Assembly (NCBI RefSeq): GCF_003675325.1
Contig: NZ_CP033073.1
Location: 4,340,001-4,404,000 of the forward strand
From: Streptomyces dangxiongensis
Lineage (GTDB): Bacteria > Actinomycetota > Actinomycetes > Streptomycetales > Streptomycetaceae
Length of the DNA: 64,000 nt
Reading direction: 5' to 3'
In this document: positions 51,363-60,425 of the stretch, piece after piece
Layout: each line of letters starts with the position of its first letter
Numbering within the stretch: position 1 is the stretch's first letter
Notes under the pieces: model-generated
What the model was told of the DNA's origin: nothing
Database searches by the model: none
The model's input: the letters and a program-made list of their open reading frames with translations, nothing else
Position numbers and translations under genes: made by a program

Positions 51363-52991
51363 CTACCCCCGTGTCAGCGTGGTTTCGTGCGCGGTGCGCA
51401 ACTCCGCCTCCGGGGTGGTCAGTTCCAGGCGCAGGTGGGCCGCGCGGCCGCGCAGGGTCAGGGTCATGAGCTGGTTGCCGAACCATGGCCCGCCCTGCTT
51501 CCGCCAGGTGACCGGAGGCCGCTCGCAGCGGCCGTGCCGGGCGAGGAGGCGTCCCAGCAGGCGGGCCGGCGCGCTCCAGCCGAAGCGGAAGCCGATCCGC
51601 ATCGACAGGGGCACGGAGTTGTGGACGGGTGAGCAGGTGAGCTGGACGACGGGGGTGCCGGGTCCGTCGGTGGGCCAGGAGGCCCGGGCCAGGTAGCCGT
51701 GGTGCACGTCCCCGGAGAGGACGCACACGCTCGCGGGGGCGTCCGGCGCGGTCCCGGTCTCGGCTATCAGCGCGGCGAGGGAGGCGAAGGAGCGGGGGAA
51801 GGCGGCCCAGTGCTCCAGGTCGGCGCGGCGGCGCAGGTACTCGCCGAAGCGGGCCCAGCGCGCCCCGCGTTCCCCGGCGCACAGGGCGGCGTCCCAGTTC
51901 TCGGTGTCGTGCACGAGGTGCGGCAGCAGCCAGGGCAGGGAGGTGCCGAGGAGCAGGTGGTCGTACGACCCGGGGTCGGACAGGACCTGTTCGCGCAGCC
52001 AGTCGGCCTCGCTGGGGGCGAGCATGGACCGGCGGTCCTCGTCCAGGACGCGTGCCGCCCGGGAGTCCACCATCACCACGCGGACCCGGCTGAAGTCGCG
52101 GCGGTAGCTGAAGCGGACCGCGGTGGGGTCGGCGTCGGCGCGGGTGGCGAGGTCGCGCAGCGCGTCGGTGCCGTCCTGGGCGGCGCGTACGGCGGCGTAG
52201 GCGGGGTCCGCGGCCAGTTCGGCGGGGGAGAGGTTGCCGAGGTGCTGGTGGACCCAGTAGGACATCAGGCCGCTGAGGAGCCGTTCCTGCCACCAGTCGG
52301 TGGCGCGCATGTCGGCGAGCCAGGAGGCGGAGGTGTTCCAGTCGTCCACGATGTCGTGGTCGTCGAAGATCATGAAGCTGGGCACGGTGGACAGCAGCCA
52401 GCGGATCTCGGGGTCGAGCCAGGACTCGTGGTAGAGGTGGCAGTACTCCTCGTAGTCCGTGACCTGGCTGCCGGGCGGCTGGTCCAGGTCGCGGCGGCCG
52501 GCCAGCCAGCGCCGGGTGTTCTCGGAGGTCTCGTCCGCGTACACCTGGTCGCCCAGGAGCAGCAGGACGTCGGGGCGCCGGGCGCCGGGGTCGGCCGCCA
52601 GCCGGGTGGCGAGGGTGTCCAGGGCGTCCGGGCCGACCGGGTCGGTGCCGTCGGCCGGGGGCGCCGCCCAGCGGCAGGACCCGAAGGTGACCCGGACGGC
52701 GTCGCCGGCGCCGGGTGCCCGGATCACGGAGGGCGGGAAGCGGGAGTCGGGCAGCGGCCACACCGGGGCGTCGTCCAGGAACACCTCGTACGACGGTGAA
52801 CCGTCCGGCCGCAGCCCGGTGACCGTGACGAGCGCGTAGTGGTGTCCGGCCACCTGGAAGGTGGGGGCCGTGCCGCCCGCACCGTCCGAGCAGCGCACCT
52901 GCACCGTGCAGGGCCGGCTCGTCTCGACCCACACGGTCGCGCACGAGTCGTCGGTGTACCTCAGCACTGGTCCCAGACGCAGTTCCGGCAC
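51363..52991 (-). CDS. PhoD-like metallophosphatase
   Basis: 542 residues. An N-terminal Ig-like domain (1-95) precedes the metallophosphoesterase core: V-T-F-G-S-C-R-W, L-L-L-L-G-D-Q-V-Y-A-D-E, F-M-I-F-D-D-H-D-I-V-D-D-W-N and V-C-V-L-S-G-D-V-H-H-G-Y. PhoD enzymes are calcium/iron phosphodiesterase-phosphomonoesterases, usually exported by Tat; here there is no signal peptide, so this member seems cytoplasmic. GTG at 52991 follows GGAGGG. Confidence 0.88.
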   Translation of the reverse strand: MPELRLGPVLRYTDDSCATVWVETSRPCTVQVRCSDGAGGTAPTFQVAGHHYALVTVTGLRPDGSPSYEVFLDDAPVWPLPDSRFPPSVIRAPGAGDAVRVTFGSCRWAAPPADGTDPVGPDALDTLATRLAADPGARRPDVLLLLGDQVYADETSENTRRWLAGRRDLDQPPGSQVTDYEEYCHLYHESWLDPEIRWLLSTVPSFMIFDDHDIVDDWNTSASWLADMRATDWWQERLLSGLMSYWVHQHLGNLSPAELAADPAYAAVRAAQDGTDALRDLATRADADPTAVRFSYRRDFSRVRVVMVDSRAARVLDEDRRSMLAPSEADWLREQVLSDPGSYDHLLLGTSLPWLLPHLVHDTENWDAALCAGERGARWARFGEYLRRRADLEHWAAFPRSFASLAALIAETGTAPDAPASVCVLSGDVHHGYLARASWPTDGPGTPVVQLTCSPVHNSVPLSMRIGFRFGWSAPARLLGRLLARHGRCERPPVTWRKQGGPWFGNQLMTLTLRGRAAHLRLELTTPEAELRTAHETTLTRG

Positions 52992-53182
52992 GTGCGGGCC
53001 CTCCTGTCTCGCGCTGTACGGATAGGGACGACCGTAGCGACCGTACAGGGCGGAGGCGGACGGCGGTCATCCGGCGGCCAGGTCGTGTGTCTGGGTTCGG
53101 TCTTCGCGGGCAGGCGGGAGAAGGACCGCGGTGGGGTCCGGCGGGATGGCCCCGGCGAGTGGCCAGGCGGGAGAGGCGGTCC

Positions 53183-54178
53183 ATGGCCGAGCACGAGCAG
53201 GTGACGGAGACACGGGGCACCCACGGCACGGTGAGGAAGGACGACCTGCTGCGGGGTCTGGAGGTGGACGACCGGCAACCGGAACGGCCGGTGCTCCTGG
53301 GGGCCGACGGCGGGCCGGTCGAGACCTGGCGGGAGAACCACCCCTACGACAGCAGGCTCGGCCGGCGCGAGTACGAGCGGACCAAGCGGATACTCCAGAT
53401 AGAGCTGCTCAAACTCCAGCGCTGGGTGAAGGAGACGGGCCGGCGGGTCGTCGTGGTCTGTGAGGGCCGGGACGCGGCCGGCAAGGGCGGCACCATCAAG
53501 CGGATGACCGAGCGGCTCAACCCCCGGGGGGCCCGCGTGGTGGCGCTGGACAAGCCCACCGAGCGCGAGGCGGGACAGTGGTACTTCCAGCGGTACGTGA
53601 CGCACCTCCCCGCCCGCGGCGAGATCGTCTTCTTCGACCGCTCCTGGTACAACCGGGCGGGAGTGGAACGGGTCATGGGTTTCTGCACGGAAGCCGAGTA
53701 CGAGCAGTTCCTCGTGCAGACCCCCATGTTCGAGCGGCTGCTCACCGACGACGGCATCCTGCTGGTGAAGTTCTGGTTCTCGGTGTCCCGCGCCGAGCAG
53801 CGCACCCGGTTCGCGATCCGCCGGATCGACCCGGTACGCCGCTGGAAGCTCTCGCCCACCGATCTGGACTCCCTCGACCGCTGGGACGACTACACCACGG
53901 CCAAGGTCGCGATGTTCCGGGCGACGGACACGGCACACGCGCCCTGGACGGTCGTGAAGAACAACGACAAGCGGCGGGGCCGGCTGGAAGCGATGCGCAG
54001 TCTGCTCGACCGCTTCGACTACCTCGCCAAGGACGCCACGGCGGTCGGCACCCCCGATCCGCTGATCGTCGGCGCGGCGGACACCCTGCTGGAGCCGGGT
54101 GAGGAACCCACGGCGCTGTCGCCGACACCGCTGGCCGGGCCCGGCAACGGTCCCGGGAACCATCCGGGCCCGCGGTGA
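53183..54178 (+). CDS. ppk2: Polyphosphate kinase 2
   Basis: 331 residues. Walker A V-C-E-G-R-D-A-A-G-K-G-G (about 92-103), Walker B E-I-V-F-F-D-R-S-W-Y-N-R and the lid region R-A-E-Q-R-T-R-F place it among single-domain PPK2 enzymes, which transfer phosphate between polyphosphate and nucleoside di- or monophosphates. The class (ADP- or AMP-acting) cannot be fixed by eye. The C-terminal 35 residues are Pro/Gly-rich and nonconserved. ATG at 53183 follows GGGAGAGG; YihY follows after 36 bp. Confidence 0.91.
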   Translation: MAEHEQVTETRGTHGTVRKDDLLRGLEVDDRQPERPVLLGADGGPVETWRENHPYDSRLGRREYERTKRILQIELLKLQRWVKETGRRVVVVCEGRDAAGKGGTIKRMTERLNPRGARVVALDKPTEREAGQWYFQRYVTHLPARGEIVFFDRSWYNRAGVERVMGFCTEAEYEQFLVQTPMFERLLTDDGILLVKFWFSVSRAEQRTRFAIRRIDPVRRWKLSPTDLDSLDRWDDYTTAKVAMFRATDTAHAPWTVVKNNDKRRGRLEAMRSLLDRFDYLAKDATAVGTPDPLIVGAADTLLEPGEEPTALSPTPLAGPGNGPGNHPGPR

Positions 54179-54214
54179 CGGCCGCCCGCTTCCACCGCTG
54201 AGGAGACGCAGACC

Positions 54215-55177
54215 ATGGGGACGGTGGTCCACGTCCCGCAGACGCGGGACATGATCGGGGAGGAACTCTCCGGCGACGAGGCGTTCACCGCGCTGCGGCG
54301 CTACGGGGGCGTACGGCTGCTGCTCGACGCGTTCTCCCGGTTCCGCTACGCCGACGGCTTCACCAACGCGCGGGCCCTCGGCTTCCAGATCGTGCTGGGC
54401 ATGGTGCCGCTCGTCATCGCCCTCGTCGGCCTCGCCACGGCCGCGCACACGGAGAGCGTGGGCCGCGTCATCGAGCTGACCCTGCGCAGGATCGTGCCGG
54501 GCGGCGGCTCGGACGTCATCCAGGACGCGCTGCGCGGCACCCGCCGCACCGCCGGCTCCGACATGTGGGGCAAGGTCGCGCTCTGCCTGGGCCTGGCCTT
54601 CTCCGTCCTCAACCTGGCCTCGGCCATGGGCCAGGTCGAACGGGGCGCCAACCGCATCTACGGCATCGAACGGGACCGGCCCTTCCCCCGGAAGTACGGC
54701 AGGGCCGTGCTCCTCGCCTTCGCCGCCGGGGTGCCGATGGTCCTGGGCTTCCTCGTCCTCGTCGCGGGCGAGGCCGTCGGCGCCGCGACGACCGAGGCGC
54801 TCGGCCTGTCCGCGCCTCCGGCGTGGTGGGGCGCCCTGGAGGTGCCCGTGGGCACGGCCCTCGCCTGGGTCGCGTCCGCCGTCATCCTGCGCTGGTCGCC
54901 GCGCCGGGACCAGCCCGGGTACACCTGGCTGGCGTTCGGTTCCGCCGTCCACCTGGTGCTGTGGGTCGTCGCGACCTGGCTGCTGACCCTCTACGTCTCC
55001 CGCAGCGGCTCCTTCGGCGCCGTGTACGGGCCTCTCACCGCGTTCGTCGCCCTGCTGCTGTGGGCCAACCTCACGGCGGTCGCCCTGTTCCTGGGCATCG
55101 CGTTCGCCGCCCAGCTAGAGGCCGCGCGCGCCGGTCTGGGCCGTGCCGTCAACCCCGATCCCGGACCGGGACCCTGA
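54215..55177 (+). CDS. YihY/BrkB-family membrane protein
   Basis: 320 residues with six membrane segments. The family pattern A-R-A-L-G-F-Q-I-V-L-G-M-V-P in helix 1, the G-A-N-R-I-Y-G segment and F-G-A-V-Y-G-P-L-T-A-F-V-A-L-L-L-W-A-N-L-T are present. YihY proteins, once mislabelled RNase BN, have no settled function. ATG follows GAGGAGACG. Probably cotranscribed with ppk2. Confidence 0.88.
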   Translation: MGTVVHVPQTRDMIGEELSGDEAFTALRRYGGVRLLLDAFSRFRYADGFTNARALGFQIVLGMVPLVIALVGLATAAHTESVGRVIELTLRRIVPGGGSDVIQDALRGTRRTAGSDMWGKVALCLGLAFSVLNLASAMGQVERGANRIYGIERDRPFPRKYGRAVLLAFAAGVPMVLGFLVLVAGEAVGAATTEALGLSAPPAWWGALEVPVGTALAWVASAVILRWSPRRDQPGYTWLAFGSAVHLVLWVVATWLLTLYVSRSGSFGAVYGPLTAFVALLLWANLTAVALFLGIAFAAQLEAARAGLGRAVNPDPGPGP

Positions 55178-55330
55178 CCCGGGGGCATGACGCCGCCGAG
55201 CGGTGTTCCCCCTGGCCACCGGTGTTGCCGTACCCGGGCGACCGTCCCCGGCCCCGCGGTCACCCCGCCCCTTCGGTCTCCCGACCGCCCGCGCTGTACC
55301 TTCGACCTCACGTCGACGAGGAGAGTGAAC

Positions 55331-58300
55331 GTGAGCAAGTTCGTGCGGCCTGCGGCCGAGGGCGCCGACCCCTTCGGCACCGCCCGTCTGCGCCGCGGCG
55401 TTCTCGACGCCTGGGCCACCAGCCCCGCCCGGTTCCGTGAGGACGCCAACGCCGAGGAGGACCTCGTCCTGGGCGGCTACCGCGACCGGCTCGTGGTGGA
55501 GCTGGCCCAGAACGCCGCCGACGCCGCCGCCCGGGCGGACGTACCGGGGCGGCTGCGCCTCACCCTCCGCGACGGCGTGCTGGTGGCCGCGAACACCGGC
55601 GCGGCCCTGGACGCGGGCGGTGTCGAGTCGCTGTCCACGCTGCGGGCCTCCGCGAAGCGGGACGCCGGGAACACGCACGGCGCCGTCGGCCGGTTCGGCG
55701 TCGGTTTCGCCGCCGTCCTCGCGGTGACGGACGAACCCGCGATCGTGGGACGGCACGGCGGGGTGCGCTGGTCCCTCGCCGAGGCGCGGGAACTGGCCGC
55801 CGGCACCGCCCGGCACAGTCCGGGACTCGGTGACGAGGTGCGGCGCCGCGACGGACACGTGCCCCTGCTGCGGCTGCCGTTCGCCGCCGAGGGCACGGCC
55901 CCGGACCCGTACGACACCGCCGTCATCCTGCCGCTGCGGGACGCCGCCGCGGCCGGTCTCGCCGAGCGGCTGCTCGACGCCGTCGACGACGCGCTGCTCC
56001 TCGCCCTGCCGGGCCTGGAAGAGGTCGTGATCGAGGTCGAGGACGCGCCGGCCCGGACCCTGCGCCGGCACGTGCGGGACGCCGTCACCGTCGTGGAGGA
56101 CTCCCGGGAGGGCGCGACGGCGTGGCGGACCGCGTCCGCGCACGGCCCGCTCACCCCCGACCTGCTCGCCGACCGGCCCGTGGAGGAGCGGCTGCGGCCC
56201 CACTGGTCGGTGACCTGGGCGGTGCCCGCCGACGAGCAGGGGCGGCCGGTGCCGCCCCGCACGAGCGCCGTCCTGCACGCGCCGACCCCCAGCGACGAGC
56301 CCCTGGGCGTGCCCGCCCTGCTCATCGCCTCCTTCCCCCTCGACACCACCCGCCGGCACGCGGCACCCGGCCCCCTCACCGACTTCCTGGTGCAGCGCGC
56401 GGCCGACGTCTACACCGAACTCCTCGCCGGGTGGCGGCCGGTGACGGACGGGATCATCGGCCTCGTGCCCGGGCCGCTGGGCCGGGGCGAGCTGGACGGG
56501 GCGCTGCGGCAGGCGGTCCTTCAGCGGCTGCCGCGGACCGCCTTCCTGCCGCCGGCCGTGGAGACGGGCGGCGACGAGGAGCTGCCCGAGGCCCTGCGGC
56601 CCCGGGACGCCGAGGTCGTGGAGGGCGCCGGGTCCGGCACCGTACGCGTCCTCGCCGAGGTGCTGCCCACGCTGCTGCCCGCCGGGCTGGAGCGGCGCAC
56701 CGAGCTGCGCACCCTCGGCGTGGCCCGGCTGCCGCTCGCCGACGCCGTCGACCGGCTCGCCGGGCTGGAGAAGGACCCCGACTGGTGGTGGCGGCTCTAC
56801 GACAGCCTCGCCGGGGTCGACCCCGACCGGCTCTCCGGGCTGCCGGTGCCGCTCGCGGACGGCCGTACGGCCGTCGGACCCCGGCAGGTCCTCCTGCCCA
56901 CCCCCGACGCCGCCCCCGTCGACCCGGACGTCCTCGGCCGGCTCGGGCTGAAGGTCGCCCACGAGGACGCCGCGCACCCGCTGCTGGAGAAGCTGGGCGC
57001 GCTGCCCGCGTCGCCGCGCGCGGTGCTGACCACCCCGCAGGTGCGGGCCGCCGTGGCCGGCTCCCTGGACGAGGGCGGCGGGATCGGCTGGGAGGAGGAC
57101 GCGCCGGACGCCGAGGAACTGGCCGAGACCGTCCTCGCCCTGGTCCGGGACGCCGGGCTGGAGCCGGGCGACGAACCCTGGCTGGGCGCCCTCGCACTGC
57201 CCGACGAGGACGGTGAACTCGCGCCCGCCGGTGAACTCGTCCTCCCCGGCAGCCCGTTCGCCCGGGTGATCCGGGACGGTGAACTGGCCGCCGTGGACGC
57301 CGGCCTGGCCGAGCGGTGGGGTGAGCAGCCGCTGGCCGCCTGCGGGGTGCTCGCCGACTTCGCGCTCGTCCGCGCCACCGACGTCGTCCTCGACCCGGAC
57401 GAACTGGAGCCCCGCGAAAGCGACTACGCCGAACCCGACGACGCCGGCCTGCTGGACGCCGTCGACGTGTGGTGCGAGGACATCCTCGACCGGTTCCCGG
57501 ACAGCCCGGTGCCGCCGGTCGCCACCGAACTCGTCGCCGTCCGCGATCTGGACCTGGTGGACGACGCCCACTGGCCCGAGGCGCTGGCCCTGCTGGCCCG
57601 GCCGCCGCTGCGGGACGCCCTGACCCAGCCGGTGCGGATCCTGCTGCCCGACGGCACCCACGAGGCCGTACGGCCGTACACCGCCTGGTGGCTGCGCGGG
57701 CACCCCGTCCTGGACGGGCGGCGCCCGGCCGGTCTCCTCGCCGCCGGCGGGGACCCGCTGCTGCGCGGCCTGTACGACGAGGCCGACGCCACCGGGTTCG
57801 AGGACGAGCAGGTGCTGCGGGCGCTCGGCGTGCGCACCTCCCTCGGCGCGCTGCTGGACGAACCCGGCGGTGCCGCCGAACTGCTCGACCGGCTCGCCGA
57901 CCCGGACCGCCCGGTCACGGCCGCCCAACTGCACGGCCTGTACGGGGCGCTGGCGGAACTCGACCCCGAGCAGGTGACGCTGCCCGACGAGCTGCGGGCC
58001 GTGGTCGGCGGGCGGGTGGAGGTCGTGGACGCCGGGGCGGCCGTCGTGGTCGACTCCCCGGACCTGCTGCCGTTCACCGCCGGGGTGCCGCTGCTGCCGG
58101 TCCGGCCCGCGCGGGCCGCCGAGCTGGCCGAGCTGCTCCAGGTGCGACGCCTGAGCGAGTCCGTCACCGGGGAGGTGCACTCGGAGGGAACCGAGCACGA
58201 GGTGCCCCGCCCGGTGCGGGTGCTGCTCGGGCCGCGTACGCCCGGCACGTACGTCGAGCACGGCGAACTCGTCGTGGACGGCGTCGGGATCGACTGGCGC

Positions 58301-58462
58301 CTCACCCACGACGGCGTGCTGCACGCGGCCACCCTGGAGGGCGTCGCCGCGGGCCTGGCGTGGGCGGCGGATCAGTGGCCGCGGCGGTTCGAGGTGGCAG
58401 CGCTGCTGCTGGAGGACCCGTCGCGGACGGAGGAACTGGCGCGGGACCGGTGGTTCGACTGA
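55331..58462 (+). CDS. Large sacsin-like GHKL ATPase
   Basis: 1043 residues. The first 230 hold an Hsp90/sacsin-type ATP site: R-L-V-V-E-L-A-Q-N-A-A-D-A-A-A-R (N-box, about 53-68), L-V-A-A-N-T-G-A-A-L-D (G1) and V-G-R-F-G-V-G-F-A-A-V-L-A (G2). The remaining 800 residues are long alternating strand/helix segments rich in Leu, Val, Asp and Arg with no other catalytic motif I can identify. No signal peptide. Such proteins are conserved in Streptomyces; a chaperone or DNA-linked role is possible but undemonstrated. GTG at 55331 follows GAGGAG. Confidence 0.85.
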   Translation: MSKFVRPAAEGADPFGTARLRRGVLDAWATSPARFREDANAEEDLVLGGYRDRLVVELAQNAADAAARADVPGRLRLTLRDGVLVAANTGAALDAGGVESLSTLRASAKRDAGNTHGAVGRFGVGFAAVLAVTDEPAIVGRHGGVRWSLAEARELAAGTARHSPGLGDEVRRRDGHVPLLRLPFAAEGTAPDPYDTAVILPLRDAAAAGLAERLLDAVDDALLLALPGLEEVVIEVEDAPARTLRRHVRDAVTVVEDSREGATAWRTASAHGPLTPDLLADRPVEERLRPHWSVTWAVPADEQGRPVPPRTSAVLHAPTPSDEPLGVPALLIASFPLDTTRRHAAPGPLTDFLVQRAADVYTELLAGWRPVTDGIIGLVPGPLGRGELDGALRQAVLQRLPRTAFLPPAVETGGDEELPEALRPRDAEVVEGAGSGTVRVLAEVLPTLLPAGLERRTELRTLGVARLPLADAVDRLAGLEKDPDWWWRLYDSLAGVDPDRLSGLPVPLADGRTAVGPRQVLLPTPDAAPVDPDVLGRLGLKVAHEDAAHPLLEKLGALPASPRAVLTTPQVRAAVAGSLDEGGGIGWEEDAPDAEELAETVLALVRDAGLEPGDEPWLGALALPDEDGELAPAGELVLPGSPFARVIRDGELAAVDAGLAERWGEQPLAACGVLADFALVRATDVVLDPDELEPRESDYAEPDDAGLLDAVDVWCEDILDRFPDSPVPPVATELVAVRDLDLVDDAHWPEALALLARPPLRDALTQPVRILLPDGTHEAVRPYTAWWLRGHPVLDGRRPAGLLAAGGDPLLRGLYDEADATGFEDEQVLRALGVRTSLGALLDEPGGAAELLDRLADPDRPVTAAQLHGLYGALAELDPEQVTLPDELRAVVGGRVEVVDAGAAVVVDSPDLLPFTAGVPLLPVRPARAAELAELLQVRRLSESVTGEVHSEGTEHEVPRPVRVLLGPRTPGTYVEHGELVVDGVGIDWRLTHDGVLHAATLEGVAAGLAWAADQWPRRFEVAALLLEDPSRTEELARDRWFD

Positions 58463-58573
58463 CCGCGACCGCTCTTCTACGAAAATCCGATCACTAGTAC
58501 AACCTTTCACTATGTCCCCACGTCACATGTGTGGAGTCACGCGACTCTCTGGATCTGAACGTGGGGACAACAC

Positions 58574-59342
58574 ATGCGCATCCGAGTCTCTCCGAGTCTC
58601 TGTCGCCGTCGTCGGCGGCGCTCTGGCCCTGTCCGCCCTCGCCGTGCCGGCCGCCCAGGCCGACGGCAGCCAGGGCGACACCAAGATCACCAAGGTGGTC
58701 GTGGACGGTGACAACAAGGTGTCGATCGGCACCTCCAGCGCGGTCACCGTCAAGGTCAGCGTGACCGCCACGGACGGCTCGGGGATCAAGGGCGCCGACG
58801 AGTTCGACCTCTACGGCCCCGACAACGGTTACGCGACGACGAGCAAGCCCACCTGCGCCAAGGTGAACACCACCACCTCCACCTGCACCGCCTCGGTGAC
58901 GATCGACCCGAGGACGGACTACCTCACCGACAAGAGCGCCGGCACGTGGTACGTGGACGCGTGGGTCGACGCCAACGACGAGGACTACAGCTGGAAGGAG
59001 AAGGCCGGCTCCTTCTCCTTCCAGCGCGCCGCCAAGCTCACCGTCAACGCGGCCCCGGAGCCGGTGACGAAGGGCAGGACCCTCACCGTCACGGGCGCCC
59101 TCACCCGCGCCGACTGGGAGTCGCTGAAGTACGGCGGCTACGGCTCGCAGGCCGTCAAGCTCCAGTACCGCAAGAGCGGCTCCAGCACGTACACCACGCT
59201 CAAGACGGTCACGGCGGACTCCAAGGGCAACCTGAAGACCACCACCACCGCCTCGGCCGACGGCTACTACCGCTTCTCCTTCGCGGGCAGCTCGACCACC
59301 GCCGCGGTCAGCGCCGCCGGTGACTTCGTCGACGTGAAGTAG
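58574..59342 (+). CDS. Secreted Ig-like protein; 10-bp tandem duplication shifts frame after start
   Basis: The paralogue at 59383 begins M-R-F-R-A-T-V-A-A-V-S-G-A-L-A-L-S. Here the ATG at 58574, with GGGG upstream, encodes M-R-I-R and is followed by TCCGAGTCTC twice in tandem (58581-58600), which shifts the frame. Removing one unit restores M-R-I-R-V-S-V-A-V-V-G-G-A-L-A-L-S-A-L-A-V-P-A-A-Q-A-D, a good signal peptide. The mature part ends in the same Ig-like domain as the paralogue. As read, the frame could start only from ATGs at 58512 or 58527, lacking clear ribosome binding sites and giving a 20-residue N-terminal extension. Confidence 0.8.
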
Positions 59343-59382
59343 CCGGGCCCCAAGCACTCTCTCCGACAGGAAACAGGAACAC

Positions 59383-60270
59383 ATGCGCTTCCGTGCCACT
59401 GTGGCCGCCGTCTCCGGCGCCCTGGCCCTCTCCGCCCTCGCCCTGCCGGCCGCGCACGCGGCCGACGGCGGGTCGTCCTACCGCGCCGCCGTCGCCGATG
59501 CCCTCGCGCGGCACACGTCCGGCAAGGCGGCCTTCACCGCCACCGCCGCGCCGATCGGCGACCTGGACGTGTCCTTCTCCGACTTCAAGATCGCCAAGGC
59601 GGTCAAGGTCGGTACGACCAACCGCGTCTCCACCACGGTCACCTTCACGCTGACCCACGCCGCCGGCCTGGACCCGACCAGCGACGGGTTCGCCACCGGC
59701 CCGCTGATCTACCACGGCTCCTCCGACGACCCGGACAACGTCCTGGGCGGCGAGGACCCGGCCACCTGCGTCAAGAAGACGTCCACGACGGCCGCCTGCA
59801 AGGGCCCGATCGACATCAACCCGCGCGAGACCGACGCCGACCTGAAGCTGTTCAACAGCCAGGCCGGCACCTGGCACGGCGCGGGCCTCGCCCTGGACAT
59901 GGACAACGACAAGTCGGCCGTCCAGTTCGGCCTGGGCACCACCCTGGTCCAGCGCGCCTCCACGCTGACGGTCAACGCCTCCCCGGAACCGGTGAAGAAG
60001 GGCAAGACCCTCACCGTGACGGGCAAGCTCGCCCGCGCCAACTGGGAGGACCACAAGTACCACGGCTACACCGGCCAGCCGGTCACGCTCCAGTACCGCA
60101 AGAAGGACTCCAGCACCTACACCACGCTGAAGACCGTCAAGACGGACTCCACGGGCAACCTGCGGACGACGACCACGGCCACCGCCGACGGCTACTACCG
60201 CTTCTCCTTCGCGGGCAGCTCGACCACCCCGGCGGTCAGCGCCACGGGTGACTTCGTCGACGTGCAGTAG
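59383..60270 (+). CDS. Secreted Ig-like protein, tandem paralogue
   Basis: 295 residues: Sec signal peptide (MRFRATVAAVSGALALSALA, then LPAAHA-ADGG), a first domain with one Cys pair, and a C-terminal domain of about 105 residues (L-T-V-N-A-S-P-E-P-V-K-K-G-K-T-L-T-V-T-G...Y-Y-R-F-S-F-A-G-S-S-T-T) that is an Ig/filamin-like fold. The last 100 residues are about 75 percent identical by eye to the upstream paralogue, so the pair arose by duplication. Function unknown. AGGAAACAGGAAC precedes the ATG. Confidence 0.85.
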   Translation: MRFRATVAAVSGALALSALALPAAHAADGGSSYRAAVADALARHTSGKAAFTATAAPIGDLDVSFSDFKIAKAVKVGTTNRVSTTVTFTLTHAAGLDPTSDGFATGPLIYHGSSDDPDNVLGGEDPATCVKKTSTTAACKGPIDINPRETDADLKLFNSQAGTWHGAGLALDMDNDKSAVQFGLGTTLVQRASTLTVNASPEPVKKGKTLTVTGKLARANWEDHKYHGYTGQPVTLQYRKKDSSTYTTLKTVKTDSTGNLRTTTTATADGYYRFSFAGSSTTPAVSATGDFVDVQ

Positions 60271-60293
60271 GACGCCGGACGCAAGGAACGGTC

Positions 60294-60329
60294 AAGGGCC
60301 CCGGGAGCGAGAGTGCTCCCGGGGCCCTT
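60294..60329. terminator. Bidirectional terminator
   Basis: A perfect 15-bp stem (60294-60308 with 60315-60329; core GGGCCCCGGGAGC / GCTCCCGGGGCCC) with a 6-nt loop, between the convergent secreted-protein and P-type ATPase genes. Confidence 0.87.
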
Positions 60330-60371
60330 CACCGTGAGGCGGCGGTCACGACGGTCGTTCGGCGCAGCCGG

Positions 60372-60425
60372 GCCGGTTCGGGTCCTGAGCAATGATCGAG
60401 ATCGGATCTCAGGACCCGAACCGGC
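60372..60425. repeat. 18-bp perfect inverted repeat over the 3' end of the P-type ATPase gene
   Basis: Arms GCCGGTTCGGGTCCTGAG (60372-60389) and CTCAGGACCCGAACCGGC (60408-60425) are exact complements around an 18-nt spacer. The right arm contains the ATPase stop codon at 60409-60411. It could be a terminator for that gene, or a remnant of an insertion. Confidence 0.8.

Noticed and set aside
55331..58462. Anti-phage defence island around the sacsin-like ATPase
   Set aside because: Neighbours are PPK2, YihY and secreted proteins; no nuclease, methylase, toxin or integrase nearby.
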